Below are positions 1-9,232 of a stretch of DNA of 64,000 nt, in pieces. The stretch comes from Heliopora coerulea (Eukaryota > Cnidaria > Anthozoa > Scleralcyonacea > Helioporidae). The stretch lies in NCBI GenBank assembly GCA_030142905.1, contig JASJOG010000052.1, positions 763,001 through 827,000 on the forward strand, read 5' to 3'. Every line of letters begins with the position of its first letter. The first letter of the stretch is position 1. A program made the translations under genes and the position numbers. The notes under the pieces were generated by a model, which saw only the letters and a list, made by a program, of their open reading frames with translations, was not told the DNA's origin and made no database searches.

Positions 1-790
1 GTGTCCGACTCAAGAGTTGGAAATTGCGAGAAATACGGGAATTGCTTTATAGTTGTTTGTCTACAATCGAGGACTTCTTGTATTGTAAATAGCGGGTAGT
101 TTACCGCAGCAAAGAGTAAATATTTTTCATTTTCACTGATCTTTGTATGCCTGGGTTGTTTTAAGTAAAAAAGTTGCATGCCAAGTCATTGAAACGATTT
201 CCAACTTTGCTGAGCATTGCAATTCCAACATTTGCAATCACAACTTATCACTATGTTTGATAAATTACACAGCACATTGTCTGCTGGATAAGTTATTAAT
301 TTTGGGCTTCACACTCTCTGAAACTGAAGGTACTTCTAGTTTTTCCCCAAGCTCGCCAAGGTGCAGGATCACCAACATGTGGGATCAATGAGAAAGAGGG
401 TAGCCTGGACAACTGTTCCAGGGACAAAGCCATGCTGGGGGCCCAGAGAGTATACCTGGCTACAGGTGTTTCACAGAAGAATGAGATTTCTCAAACTCAT
501 TAATAACTCATGAGTATATCATTCAATCAGATGCGTTGAATGGCACCACGTGAGAAAACTTCAAATACTGTGGAAGTACTGGACAGAAGACTTGAACTGT
601 TTTTTCCAGTCGTTGCACTGGAAATAACAGTTCAAGTTTTTAGGCTTAAAATATAATTTCACACAATCAGTTTATTTATCCATACACTCACTACTAATAC
701 ACTAATTCATTGTGCCAATACACTAATTGATTCTGACAAGTCTTTCAAAGGCCTCCAATTCGGACTAGACCGGGTTTTTTAAGTATTTGG

Positions 791-889
791 TGTAATAACG
801 GACTCCATCAGTGAACACAACAATAAGTTTATTTTATTTACATCCGGTATCTTATATACATGTCATGGGCATAGTATGACGTCACTTCA
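791..889 (-). repeat. Gypsy long terminal repeat (3' LTR on the minus strand)
   Basis: 99 bp, starting TGTAATAACGG and ending GACGTCACTTCA. It matches 2935-3033 with few differences. Very short for a Gypsy LTR. Confidence 0.8.
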
Positions 890-1141
890 TCCCTTCCAAC
901 CTTAATTAGTTTTCTAATTATGAATTTTCTGTTTGATCTAGATTGCCAAAATAAATATGAATTGTTTGATTGTTCTTTTCTTTGCGTTTAACATGTTAAA
1001 AATTACTGTATAACATTCATTCACTACATAAAATAGTCAGTTGGCGTTTTATTTTCTTTTCGACCTTCCATCAGTTCCCTTTCTTTTTTTTCTATTCTCT
1101 TATTTTTTTCTATTCTCTCGGTGATGTTTGAATCCTAAATA

Positions 1142-1366
1142 CTAAGCAAACATTTGAAATGCGGAACTGTTGAACGGTGGACCATTGTCAGATTTGGCTA
1201 TTTCCGGAATACCATGTGTTGAGAATATTTTATCTAGACGAGGGATGACCGCCGAATGGGAGAGTGACTTGAGGATTTCTACTTCTGGATAACTACTGTA
1301 GTCACGCGTATGCGAATGCCGTCGGGATTCTTGGGCTTTGGAGCAATTACAAGTGGTGATAGCCAT
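1142..1366 (-). pseudogene. Gypsy RT start fused by deletion to integrase core
   Basis: The first 20 or so residues match the start of the RT of the copy at 49542-50222 (around KPKNPDGIRIR) but in a shifted frame. Sequence then jumps to an integrase core fragment with STHGIPEIAKSDNGPPF, which carries the second catalytic Asp of the DDE triad. The junction near 1303 marks an internal deletion of the RT-RNase H part. A fused fragment, not a working gene. Confidence 0.7.
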
Positions 1367-1712
1367 GGCGTTGGACCGGTGACCTTTTCGATGATGTCTT
1401 CTTTTTCCAAGGCTTAGAGCTTCTTTTCAACCAGTTTGCGTACATGAAATGGTATTGGATGGTGTGACTGTGCTACAGGTTGAATGGTTTTGTCAATATG
1501 AAGATCGACTTGCCTGTTTTTTAATTTACCAACACCGGGAAACAATTGGTCAGGAATGAGGACAGATCTTCGTTTTGTAGTCGGAGCTATACGGTTGGTC
1601 AAAGCAATTAATCCAAGGTTTCGTGCAGTTGAGAAGGATAATAATGAACCACCAAGTGTACGGTCATTGGGAACTACGAAGAAATGCGCATTATCTGAGT
1701 TGCCGGAGTTCT

Positions 1713-1964
1713 TTATTTGTGTAGAAAAAGTTCGCAGAATCTTGAGCGGTTTACAGGATTTGTATCGATACACTTTGACTGATGTCGGTGTAGTTTGGCT
1801 TTGTTTTGAATGGGAGAAAAATCACGCTGTTCGATAAGATTCACTGTTGCGCCAGTATCGGTTATGAATTCTATAGGTGAGCCATGGATGTTGAGTTTTG
1901 CCACTGGAAGTTTGGAAGGGTTATTTCTAACAGAGAAAATGTTCTCTTCTTCGCTTCTCTTCAA
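1713..1964 (-). pseudogene. Gypsy aspartic protease remnant
   Basis: Contains the active-site context FITDTGATVNLIE, the DTG(A) signature of retroviral-type aspartic proteases, preceded by PVAKLNIHGSP. It is followed in broken frames by the linker to reverse transcriptase (1414-1773). The same domain appears at 50618-50851 in the second copy. Confidence 0.75.
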
Positions 1965-2245
1965 TACTGTTAATTGTTGACTTCAGATTGCGGCGGTTCC
2001 CACGGTCGTAATTTTGCGATTTTTTGATGGTCTACACACTACTGCGAAGTGATTTTGTTTGCCACAGTTACATGTCTTTCCTTTCGCTAGGAGGCACGAT
2101 GAGGGTAAAGTCCATTGCAGAAGTAACAAGTTTTTGTTATATTATTATCTTTGCCAAATTCGCCTTTCGGTTTGGTTTTATCTTGGGTGTGACGAAGTTT
2201 TACTTGATGAACACGTTCGGCGTTGTTTTCCTCAATGTCTTTCTC

Positions 2246-2830
2246 TTATTGGCCGGAGAGTTCGTATGCTCGGCCAAAATGTAGAAGTTGTTGGAGCGTC
2301 ATTTGTTTCCTCAAGGCTCGTCTTCTGACGTGTGGTGAAGAACAATTTTGAACAATCTGTGTTTTTATTTCGCGATCGGGATCGGTGAATTCGTACGTTG
2401 TAGGTAGATGTCTCAGTCGAGTATGAAAGTTATCCAGAGTTTCGTCTTGGCGCTGACTTGCCAGTCGGAATTCGTGTATTTGGAATTCAATATTCTTTGG
2501 TAAAAAATACCCTGATAGTGATTGGACAGCTTGGTCAAAATCATCTTCAGGTCCTTTTTGTGCATCGGTGAATGGCTCAAATATACCATAGACTTCTGTT
2601 CCAGATAAATGAAGAAGTAATGCTCGCTTACGCTTTTCTGATGAGATATCCATCGCTACCATTAAGTTGTTGAATCGATGCAACCATTTCTTCCATCAGA
2701 TCCCCCTTGATGATGTTGTCGCTTGGTCCATATGGACAATCAGGAATGGCTCGAAGTTTGGAATAGCTTTTGACATGTCTTGCACTCGTGTACTAAATTC
2801 ACAGAATTTCTTAAACGATGTGTCGCTCAT
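2246..2830 (-). pseudogene. Gypsy gag remnant
   Basis: Reading starts at an ATG at 2830 and runs through a capsid-like stretch ending in RAYELSGQ. An in-frame TGA just before residue 50 is CGA in the copy at 51322-51650, so it is a later hit. Downstream, in another frame, a nucleocapsid part with a C-C-G-K-x-x-H-x4-C type zinc knuckle is visible near 2030-2070. The stop after LSGQ is present in both copies, so it may be original. Structural protein of the element; not functional here. Confidence 0.7.
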
Positions 2831-2934
2831 GGATTACTAGCATTAGTTAATTCTGTTTTGTTTGGATTGATTTCAGTATATATCGGATATTTTGTTTTGA
2901 ATCTTTAAATTTAGTTATCCCGCTCGTCACCAAA

Positions 2935-3033
2935 TGTAATAATGGACTCCATTAGTGAACACAACAACAAACTTATTTTATTTACATCCGGTAACTTATA
3001 TACATGTCATGGGCATAGTATGACGTCACCACA
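2935..3033 (-). repeat. Gypsy long terminal repeat (5' LTR on the minus strand)
   Basis: 99 bp, starting TGTAATAATGG and ending GACGTCACCACA, followed at once by unit sequence CTTGGAATTTG, which is the empty-site sequence of the other units. Confidence 0.8.
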
Positions 3034-3462
3034 CTTGGAATTTGTTCCATTCCCTCGCCTTTGCCTCGGATTAGAACGAATTCGTCGCACTTGAAAATCC
3101 AGTCTAGTCGTCATTGTCGACCTTCAAATATTACGTAAATGGTAAAACAGGACATGTAAGCATATAAAATCCTTCATTAGAACCTATTGTTACTGTAAAC
3201 TAAACTCACCAGACATTGACTAGAGCAAAACTTACAAAATGCCAGTTTGGTATTGAATAGTTTAATGATATTTACGATAGTTATTCTATGAGCAGATCGT
3301 GAACTAAGGCAAAGCTCGCAGTCCCAAGTTGACTATCGGTAAAGCGAGTTGACTAATTGTTTTAATATAAACTTGTCGTTTTATTAATTTTTAGTTCGAT
3401 TATTACGCTAAAGTTAGCATAGTTTTGTGATTATCATCCTTTTGAAAATATCCTCTTATAAT
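3034..3462. other. Non-coding unit sequence between Gypsy element and palindrome cluster
   Basis: Shared with units 2-5 (for example 21880-22306). No gene seen. Confidence 0.7.
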
Positions 3463-3672
3463 AATTTCACATGTCATTTCACGCACGAAAACCATACTTC
3501 ACATGTGAAAATGTTTCAATTTCACATGTGAAATCAAATTTGATACGTGAATCTTCCATTTCATATGTGAAATACATGTTGCGTACAGCAATATTTCACA
3601 TATGAAATATCGAACCAGACCATTTTCACATGTAAATTAGGCATTTCATAAATGAAACTTTCCAATTTCATA
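3463..3672. repeat. Cluster of palindromic TTTCACATGTGAAA-like motifs, unit 1
   Basis: About eight variants of the 14-nt palindrome TTTCAYATGTGAAA in 210 bp, spaced 20-36 bp, e.g. TTCACATGTGAAA, TTTCATATGTGAAA and TTTCACATATGAAA. The core CACATGTG is an E-box-like hexamer context. It lies about 200 bp downstream of the receptor stop codon on the minus strand. Present in all five units, more decayed in units 3 and 5. Spacers are unrelated to each other, so it is not a simple tandem repeat. Confidence 0.75.
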
Positions 3673-3880
3673 CCATATGGACCCATGAAGAGTGGTCCTC
3701 ACTGTACTTCTAAGGAGAACAGCTTAGATAGCTGACATGGTTATCCAGTATAAATAAAGACACTTTATCCTATAGGCGCATTCGACTATGGCGACGTCAT
3801 TTTATATTTAATATCAACGGATAGTCAGGCAGGGCAACGAAATTCACCGATTATTGATGATACGAAACGGCAAATCCATT

Positions 3881-4699
3881 CTAATTGCATACGTTCACAT
3901 TGGTTTTAAACATCCTCCAAAAAGCCTTCCGGTACGTCCCGACTCTCCATATATATATTACTGGGTTGATGATGAAGTTCAGCAATGAAAAAGTATACAG
4001 ACACGTTCCAATGTGTAACATAAACGGAGTTATAACACAGTTCAAATATGAACGAATGCAGCTTAACAATATCACATTGAATACTTGAGAAGGTCCAGCA
4101 GTGACAAACACTATAATGGCCAAAAATACAGAAAGAGCGCAAGCCTTATTGTAAAGGCCCCTGGCCGGTTTCTGATTCTGTGAGATAGCCGCTGATCGTT
4201 GTCTTTCGACCTTAAGTCTCCAGGCGATGTAGATGTAAACTAACGCGATTAGCAAGCAAATAAACAAGAAAAAATGAATCTGAAAAATTGAAAAGATATA
4301 GACCAGAAATGGTAGTAATGAATAGGAGCGAGTGAAAGTACTATTATCCAAATACTTAACATAGCCAACAAAATTCTTTTAATGGTCAATTGCACAATCA
4401 CTTACAATAATAAACACTGTATATTTCTGTATAAACCCTGTATATGTCGATTTGACTATTTCTGAACAAAAAAGACTTAAACCAAACATAGTGTCCGCCA
4501 TTGCCAGGTTTGCCACATGATAGGTGATCCGCTTACGCTTCACGAGGTCTCTGTTTCTTGCAAGAAAGACCAAGAAAGTGGCATTGAGGACAAATGAGAG
4601 ACAAGCCTGTGTTATCATCACTCCACTGATGACTGTAAGATCTTTCTCGTTGTAGACCAGTGTTGAATTTGTCGTATTAAAGATAGCGTTTCTGGGCAT
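3881..4699 (-). pseudogene. Class A GPCR copy 1, disrupted
   Basis: Rhodopsin-like receptor reading from an ATG at 4699. TM1 (ACLSFVLNATFLVFLARNR) and TM2 (HVANLAMADTMFGLSLF) are intact. Compared with copy 4, 83 nt are missing at 4386-4387 (GGTCAA joined to TTGCAC), which removes TM3 with its ER motif and the second intracellular loop and shifts the frame into a stop. A second shift lies near 4280 before TM5. From TM5 to the end (VYIYIAWRL, TM6, NPVIYIWRVGTYRKAFWRMFK) the sequence is well kept. It cannot make a seven-helix protein. Confidence 0.85.
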
Positions 4700-4930
4700 T
4701 TCTTTTCTATTTTAAACAAAGAAGAGAAATATCATTGAAAAGTTCATTAACTCTCTCCTATCCAGAGGTCTCCATTTGGTCAGTAAAGCTGTCTGGCGTT
4801 AGCCGAAAAAGAAATAACCGAAGACCAATCTGCACAATAAGGAATTTGATCGTGATTAATAAAAATTTCACCCAGGGTTATCATGAATGTAGATTTTTAA
4901 GAGATCGTGTCGATAGTTCAGGCGCCGATA

Positions 4931-4969
4931 TTCAGGAGGGATGCAGGAAGTGAACATATCCCTCCTGAA
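4931..4969. other. Perfect 12-bp-stem hairpin upstream of receptor copy 1
   Basis: Arms 4931-4942 (TTCAGGAGGGAT) and 4958-4969 (ATCCCTCCTGAA) are exact reverse complements with a 15-nt loop. It lies about 230 bp upstream of the receptor start. Units 2 (about 23868-23905) and 4 (about 53632-53672) keep it with mismatches; unit 5 is cut inside it. Function unknown. Confidence 0.55.
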
Positions 4970-5055
4970 GAGAAATGCGCACCTTTTAGAGCGATTTGTT
5001 TGTTGGGGTTTTTTTTCTGGTTATTTTTTTCTCTTTTCATTTTCTGAAAACATGT

Positions 5056-5253
5056 TTATGAAAAACAATTTCTTCGAATCTCTTCGAAAACCAGTTTAAG
5101 TTCTTTACAACAGGTAATACACCAAGATGTAGATACGTGCTTTTCAAAAGCCACATGTTTCAAACGAAACAAAATTAAATAAACACAAGAAGAATGACAG
5201 ACAACGTAGGAACAAGGAGAAACAAGTGAACACCTTGAGACATTAGGATCCAT
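5056..5253 (-). CDS. Small conserved ORF of unknown function (65 aa)
   Basis: Starts MDPNVSRCSLVSPCS and is rich in Cys, with a hydrophobic SSCVYLILFRLKH stretch. The equivalent at 23987-24181 is 64 aa and differs by one in-frame 3-nt indel and scattered substitutions. It lies upstream of the receptor on the same strand. Conservation may simply reflect the young age of the duplication, and units 3, 4 and 5 do not have it. I do not recognise it; it could also be non-coding leader sequence. Confidence 0.25.
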   Translation of the reverse strand: MDPNVSRCSLVSPCSYVVCHSSCVYLILFRLKHVAFEKHVSTSWCITCCKELKLVFEEIRRNCFS

Positions 5254-5326
5254 TTTTTATTAAGATCCAGCGCTCGAGTAGCGGTTTGAGCACTCTGGTC
5301 CCTTATCAATCCAAGTTTGCTCCGAG

Positions 5327-5368
5327 CTGCACTGATGAGCTGTAGTACAGCGAAACGTAAGTCTGCAG
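5327..5368 (+). ncRNA. Hammerhead ribozyme (minimal type I, Penelope-like type)
   Basis: All conserved core positions are present: CTGATGA (5332-5338), GAAA (5352-5355) and the cleavage triplet GTC (5361-5363). Stem I is CTGCA (5327-5331) with TGCAG (5364-5368). Stem II is GCTGT-AGT-ACAGC (5339-5351). Stem III is a 2-bp AC/GT stem with a GTAA loop (5355-5362). Predicted self-cleavage is after C5363. Hammerheads with such short stem III are known from Penelope-like elements, whose debris lies beside it (5388-5620). The segment from about 5265 to 5380 is absent from unit 2, so it came with an insertion. Confidence 0.75.
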
Positions 5369-5387
5369 ATTGAACATATATATATAT

Positions 5388-5620
5388 GTATATAACTTTA
5401 ATAAAATTAGAAAAGCGTTTGCTACTCAGAGTTTCACGTGTCTACAACACGATCATCAGGCAACTGACAGTTCGCTTCTACTATTGATTTACATAATATG
5501 AGTCAAATTGTCTAAAATTAACTGTGATGCTGTGGTGCCCGCAATCAGCTGGCCAGCGAATTATAAAATGTATGTCTGCATGAAGAGGATAGTTCAGATC
5601 TTTTGTTCAGCAAGTTTTTC
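5388..5620 (-). mobile_element. 3' end of a Penelope-like element (family of 37345-39078)
   Basis: On the minus strand it reads the last codons of the GIY-YIG protein (LLNKRSELSSSCRHT) and then the 3' untranslated tail, which matches 38900-39078: the GCTGGCCA and GATGATCGTGTTGTAGACACG segments and the final TAACTTTA-like end. It abuts (TA)n at 5376-5391. A truncated relic. Confidence 0.75.
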
Positions 5621-5726
5621 TTGTTTTAATTGCCACCTGGTGGCTTGTTCGAATGACTCGTTATTCATTAAAAACTAATCTTCTCGTCAATTTTGTTTTG
5701 TAATGTGATTTTCCAAGACCATAAAA

Positions 5727-6010
5727 ATGTGTTGGATAAGTTTATATAAAGTAATTGTTAATAGCACCAGGCGTAGTGACAATCTAAAATCGGACTCGGG
5801 TTACACTGACAATGCTTGTTATTAGATCAGGGTGTAAATTCGTGCTGAAAGGAGTGTGACAAAAAAGCCCTGGGCTTGTCGGACGAACATCATCGGTACT
5901 AGGAACAAGTCGACAATTATATGGTTAAATGGAAAGATACAGTCCCGTCGATTGATGCTCTAAGTAAATCGTGAACCAGAGGAGAATCATCGAGGGTTCT
6001 GCAACAAAAT
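5727..6010. other. Unit-1-specific insertion of about 285 bp, type unknown
   Basis: Units 2 and 4 read straight through from GATTTTCC..CATAAAA to TCTAGCG (24670-24700; 54004-54040), while unit 1 has about 285 bp between. AAAATG appears at both edges and may be a target duplication. No protein or RNA gene recognised. Confidence 0.4.
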
Positions 6011-6375
6011 GATAGATATGTCTAGCGATAAACCAATGAGTGGTAAATCTTGTTAAAGCCTTTTTACACACATTATGTGTCCAAAGTTCTTTGCCAAGAT
6101 GATTTTATTTGTCGTAGCAGCGGATCGGAAATAATGGGTTAGTCTTTTAATTCAACAAAAAGTAGGCGAAAAATTAAAGAGAATATATTTTATGATGGCT
6201 TATCGTTGGAAAAAGATGAAAATACTTGAACCGGTCTCAAAAATATTTCTATGTTTATTTCTAAGTTCTATAATTTTAAGCTTTATTAAGGTTTAACTTT
6301 GGATTGGTTGTTGAGTTTAATTTTAGCTTAAAATGCAGATTGACTTACCAGTTGTGCAGATTCACGTTGGCTAGT

Positions 6376-7666
6376 TTAACCCTATTCCCCACGAGGGGGT
6401 GTCAATATGACCCCCCCTCCCTCTATGTTTTTTTTAAATTTCTGGAAAACAATCAACGCTATGATGCTGGGTCTCCTTGACTTTTAGTTTTAATCTATTT
6501 AACAAGTTTCTGGAGAATTTTGGCTTTGGTACATGGGCCTTTCAGTTTTTACGATGTTCGTGTGACCATGACCCCATTTGAAATCTCAATTTCTGAAATT
6601 TAGCAAATAGGTACCATATATAAGTTCATGCTCTCAGAATGCCTTTAAACTAAAAACATGTTTTATGTATAGTTATGAGAAACAAATTGTATAGTTGACA
6701 ATAAAGTGATGTCATGGCATCATAGTCACGTGGTAGTGACGTCATAATCCCATCATTTACCGGTATTATGTTATCACGCTTTCTTCTTGCTAAATTGCTT
6801 CACTTATTATGTGTCTGTTTTTTTCAACGTCCTTTTTATTGTAATTGCAATGCAATGGCTTCTTTTGCATTCGAAAGCCTTTTCGAATGTTATGACTTCA
6901 ACTCACATGGTAACAGAATGTTGTAATAACATAGAGGTAAATGTTTTTTACAAGTGGTAAATACACTCAGAACTTTCAAGTTGTGTAAAAGAAGCGTCGC
7001 GATCTGTTGAAATGTGTTTGCATGTGTATGTTGAGCTAACATTTTTCTTTTCTCTTTAGTGTAATAAATAACATAAAATAAATAAAATGGGACCAAAGAG
7101 GAAGAAGCAATTTACTTCATTCAGTAATTTTTTGAGGCTGATAAAACCATTTGTTTGTTCCTGTTACATTTTATTTACTGTTTGTTGCTATTCGTTTCAA
7201 CATGTATGTATGTAGTTGAAAAAAGATTGATTTCAGAAAAGTGCATGTTTTTATAAAAACCTAACCCCTACTTCGCTTGAGTATAAGTCCACAAATTTGA
7301 AATTTTAAGCAAGGTTTTTAATTAGATACATTTACAAGTAAAAGGCAAAAGAAATAGGCAGCCAACAGGTTTCAAATGACATATTTCATTGGTTGGAGCC
7401 CATCAAAGCAATTCCTGAAGCGAAAAGTGCCATATACACATAGTTTTTGCATATTTTCAATGGTACTTCTAAAAATGCTGACGTCGGCATATTTTGTGAC
7501 GTTACACATACGTCATTTATACAAAAATGTAAAGTTCTTATGTTGGACTCTATCCATGCAAAGTTTCAAGATTCTACCACTTTCCAATCAAAAGTTAGTG
7601 GGGGTCCATTATGACCCTCCAGGTGGGGAATACGGGTCTGAAATAGCCCGTGGGGAATAGGGTTAA
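6376..7666. mobile_element. Non-autonomous piggyBac-like element
   Basis: The element proper is 6380-7662 (1283 bp). It starts CCCTATTCCCCAC and ends with the exact reverse complement GTGGGGAATAGGG, and is bounded on both sides by TTAA (6376-6379 and 7663-7666). Units 2 and 4 carry one TTAA at the empty site. TTAA duplications plus CCC..GGG ends are the hallmark of piggyBac. GGTGTCAATATGACCCC-like sequence lies just inside both ends in inverted form. No transposase is encoded, so it depended on one supplied elsewhere. Confidence 0.85.
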
Positions 7667-8933
7667 TGTCTTTTCTAAGATGCAGATCATACGACGTTAC
7701 TGTTGACTCAATTCAACTATGTAGTGGGATGCACACAATAACCTGTTTATAGTTGAAGACTGTCCGTGTGACGTGGCTAAGTGACGAACTTAACTATCTG
7801 TTGCCATCTATTAATCAAATTTAGGCGCGTTCTTTAGGGACAGCATTCATAGGCGTAGGAACCGGGGGGCATTCGGAGCACGTGCCCCCCCAACTTTTTG
7901 AAACGACATTTATAAGTATGAAATGCGCCCTTTTTAAAGAAATGCCTTTTTATTACGAAGTGTAACGCATCAGTTTGTGCCCTCTTACTTGGGTTTATAG
8001 ATTAAAATATACATAGAAATATGAAAAGAATCCCACATTGAACAACATCAGTTTTACTCTGATGTCAGTCTAACCAAGAAGCTAGAACTTTTCTTGTTCA
8101 ATTAGTATCCGAGAATCCTGACGTATCATCACGAACTAATCAAACGATAGAATCGGTAAAGCCAGCAACATTGGACAAAGTTCTTGAAGCTAACGATTTT
8201 CAGTTTCACTAAAATACAACCTCGGTCAAAAGAACTGGGTGGAGAGATGTTATCTATTTTGAGGGTGCACTTTCCCTTGCGCAAAGGTGCCTCCGAAATG
8301 TTTAGCCGCCCTCCCTTTCCCCCCCCCCCCCTCAAACTTACATTGGCTTTCTACCGCACTGACTGTATGGGAATAAGAAGGAATGGTAAAAGCGTTCTTT
8401 TGCAGACATACTACAGTTGAACATTAAGCAGAATACTATTTTGCCTATTCTACTCACGGTTGCAGAATATTTGGAATATGGAGTTTAAATACGGTTCTTA
8501 ACTATGCTGATACCATGGTGATTGGTAATATACGATAAAGTAAGAGAAAATGAAATAAACGCACTAAAAAAGGTATACACACTTACCAAGATTTAGGTAC
8601 TGCTGGACCGTTTAGTTCTTAAGAGAACTGTGTGAAAGTTGAAGAGAGGTAAACTACTACATAAAGAGTAGGCCTAAAGAATTAAGGAAAGGCACGATGC
8701 ATTTCGGCAGACCACTTATCAAGTGCCATATGTCTTCTTACTCAAAAGAAAAAAATCACCTGTATATATAGTCTCCAAAACCTGAACGCATCAACCCGAA
8801 GCTTTGCGGGAGGGTCAAAATATGGCTAACTGGAAAACAAATCCCTTTTGCCGGCACAGATCTGGATCTTTACGTTTTGTGCAAATGGCTTTCATCACTT
8901 TTAGTTGAGAGGCGGAACGACATTTGTAAAGAA
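7667..8933. other. Non-coding unit sequence
   Basis: Shared with 25060-25346 plus 30428-31360 and with 54420-55650. Contains a C-homopolymer at about 8319-8331 and a conserved stretch around GATAGAATCGGTAAAGCCAG. No gene seen. Confidence 0.6.
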
Positions 8934-9232
8934 TTATATAATTACCGCCTGAGTAGGTTTCAGCGAAAAACTTATTGGAGAAACGGTGTTTCCCAACTGC
9001 TGAATCACAGCTGATGAAATCGCTAGATCGGCATTGTCGTTGTGCTTGTTGACGTGATGGCTGAGTTTATTTCCAATGACGCTAGGAACATGTAGTTTGA
9101 TCCTATCACCCAGTCTCTGATTAGTTCTACCCAAATAGCGAGATCCACATTCGCATTTAAATTCGTAAACAACACAAATCGATAAAGAACCAGTGAACCA
9201 GAACCACACAACTCGATAAAGAACTATTTGTG
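8934..9232 (-). pseudogene. Old Penelope-like GIY-YIG relic, unit 1
   Basis: The minus strand reads CVVYEFKCECGSRYLGRTNQ, a GIY-YIG endonuclease start of the PLE type (Y-x-F-x-C-x-C ... Y-x-G-R-T), then RLGDRIKLHVPS. No reverse transcriptase remains nearby. Because the same relic occurs at 31600-31870 and 55650-55930, it was in the unit before the duplications. Confidence 0.65.

Larger units (their letters stand above)
791..3033 (-). mobile_element. Ty3/Gypsy-type LTR retrotransposon, internally deleted, with 99-bp LTRs
   Basis: Two near-identical terminal direct repeats (791-889 and 2935-3033) both begin TGTAATAA and end in CA. They are flanked by TTTGG (786-790) and CTTGG (3034-3038), a plausible 5-bp target duplication with one later change. 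The same place in units 2, 3 and 5 reads without the element, so it is a clean insertion. Reading the minus strand, order is LTR, a primer-site-like TGGTGACGAGC, gag, protease, the start of reverse transcriptase, then directly integrase: most of RT and all of RNase H are missing at a junction near 1303. It cannot transpose by itself. Related to the longer body at 48746-51754. Confidence 0.85.

Noticed and set aside
3463..3672. Possible CRISPR-like array (palindromic repeats with spacers)
   Set aside because: Repeats are 14 nt, variable, unevenly spaced, and the spacers are shared between duplicated units. The context is an animal genome.
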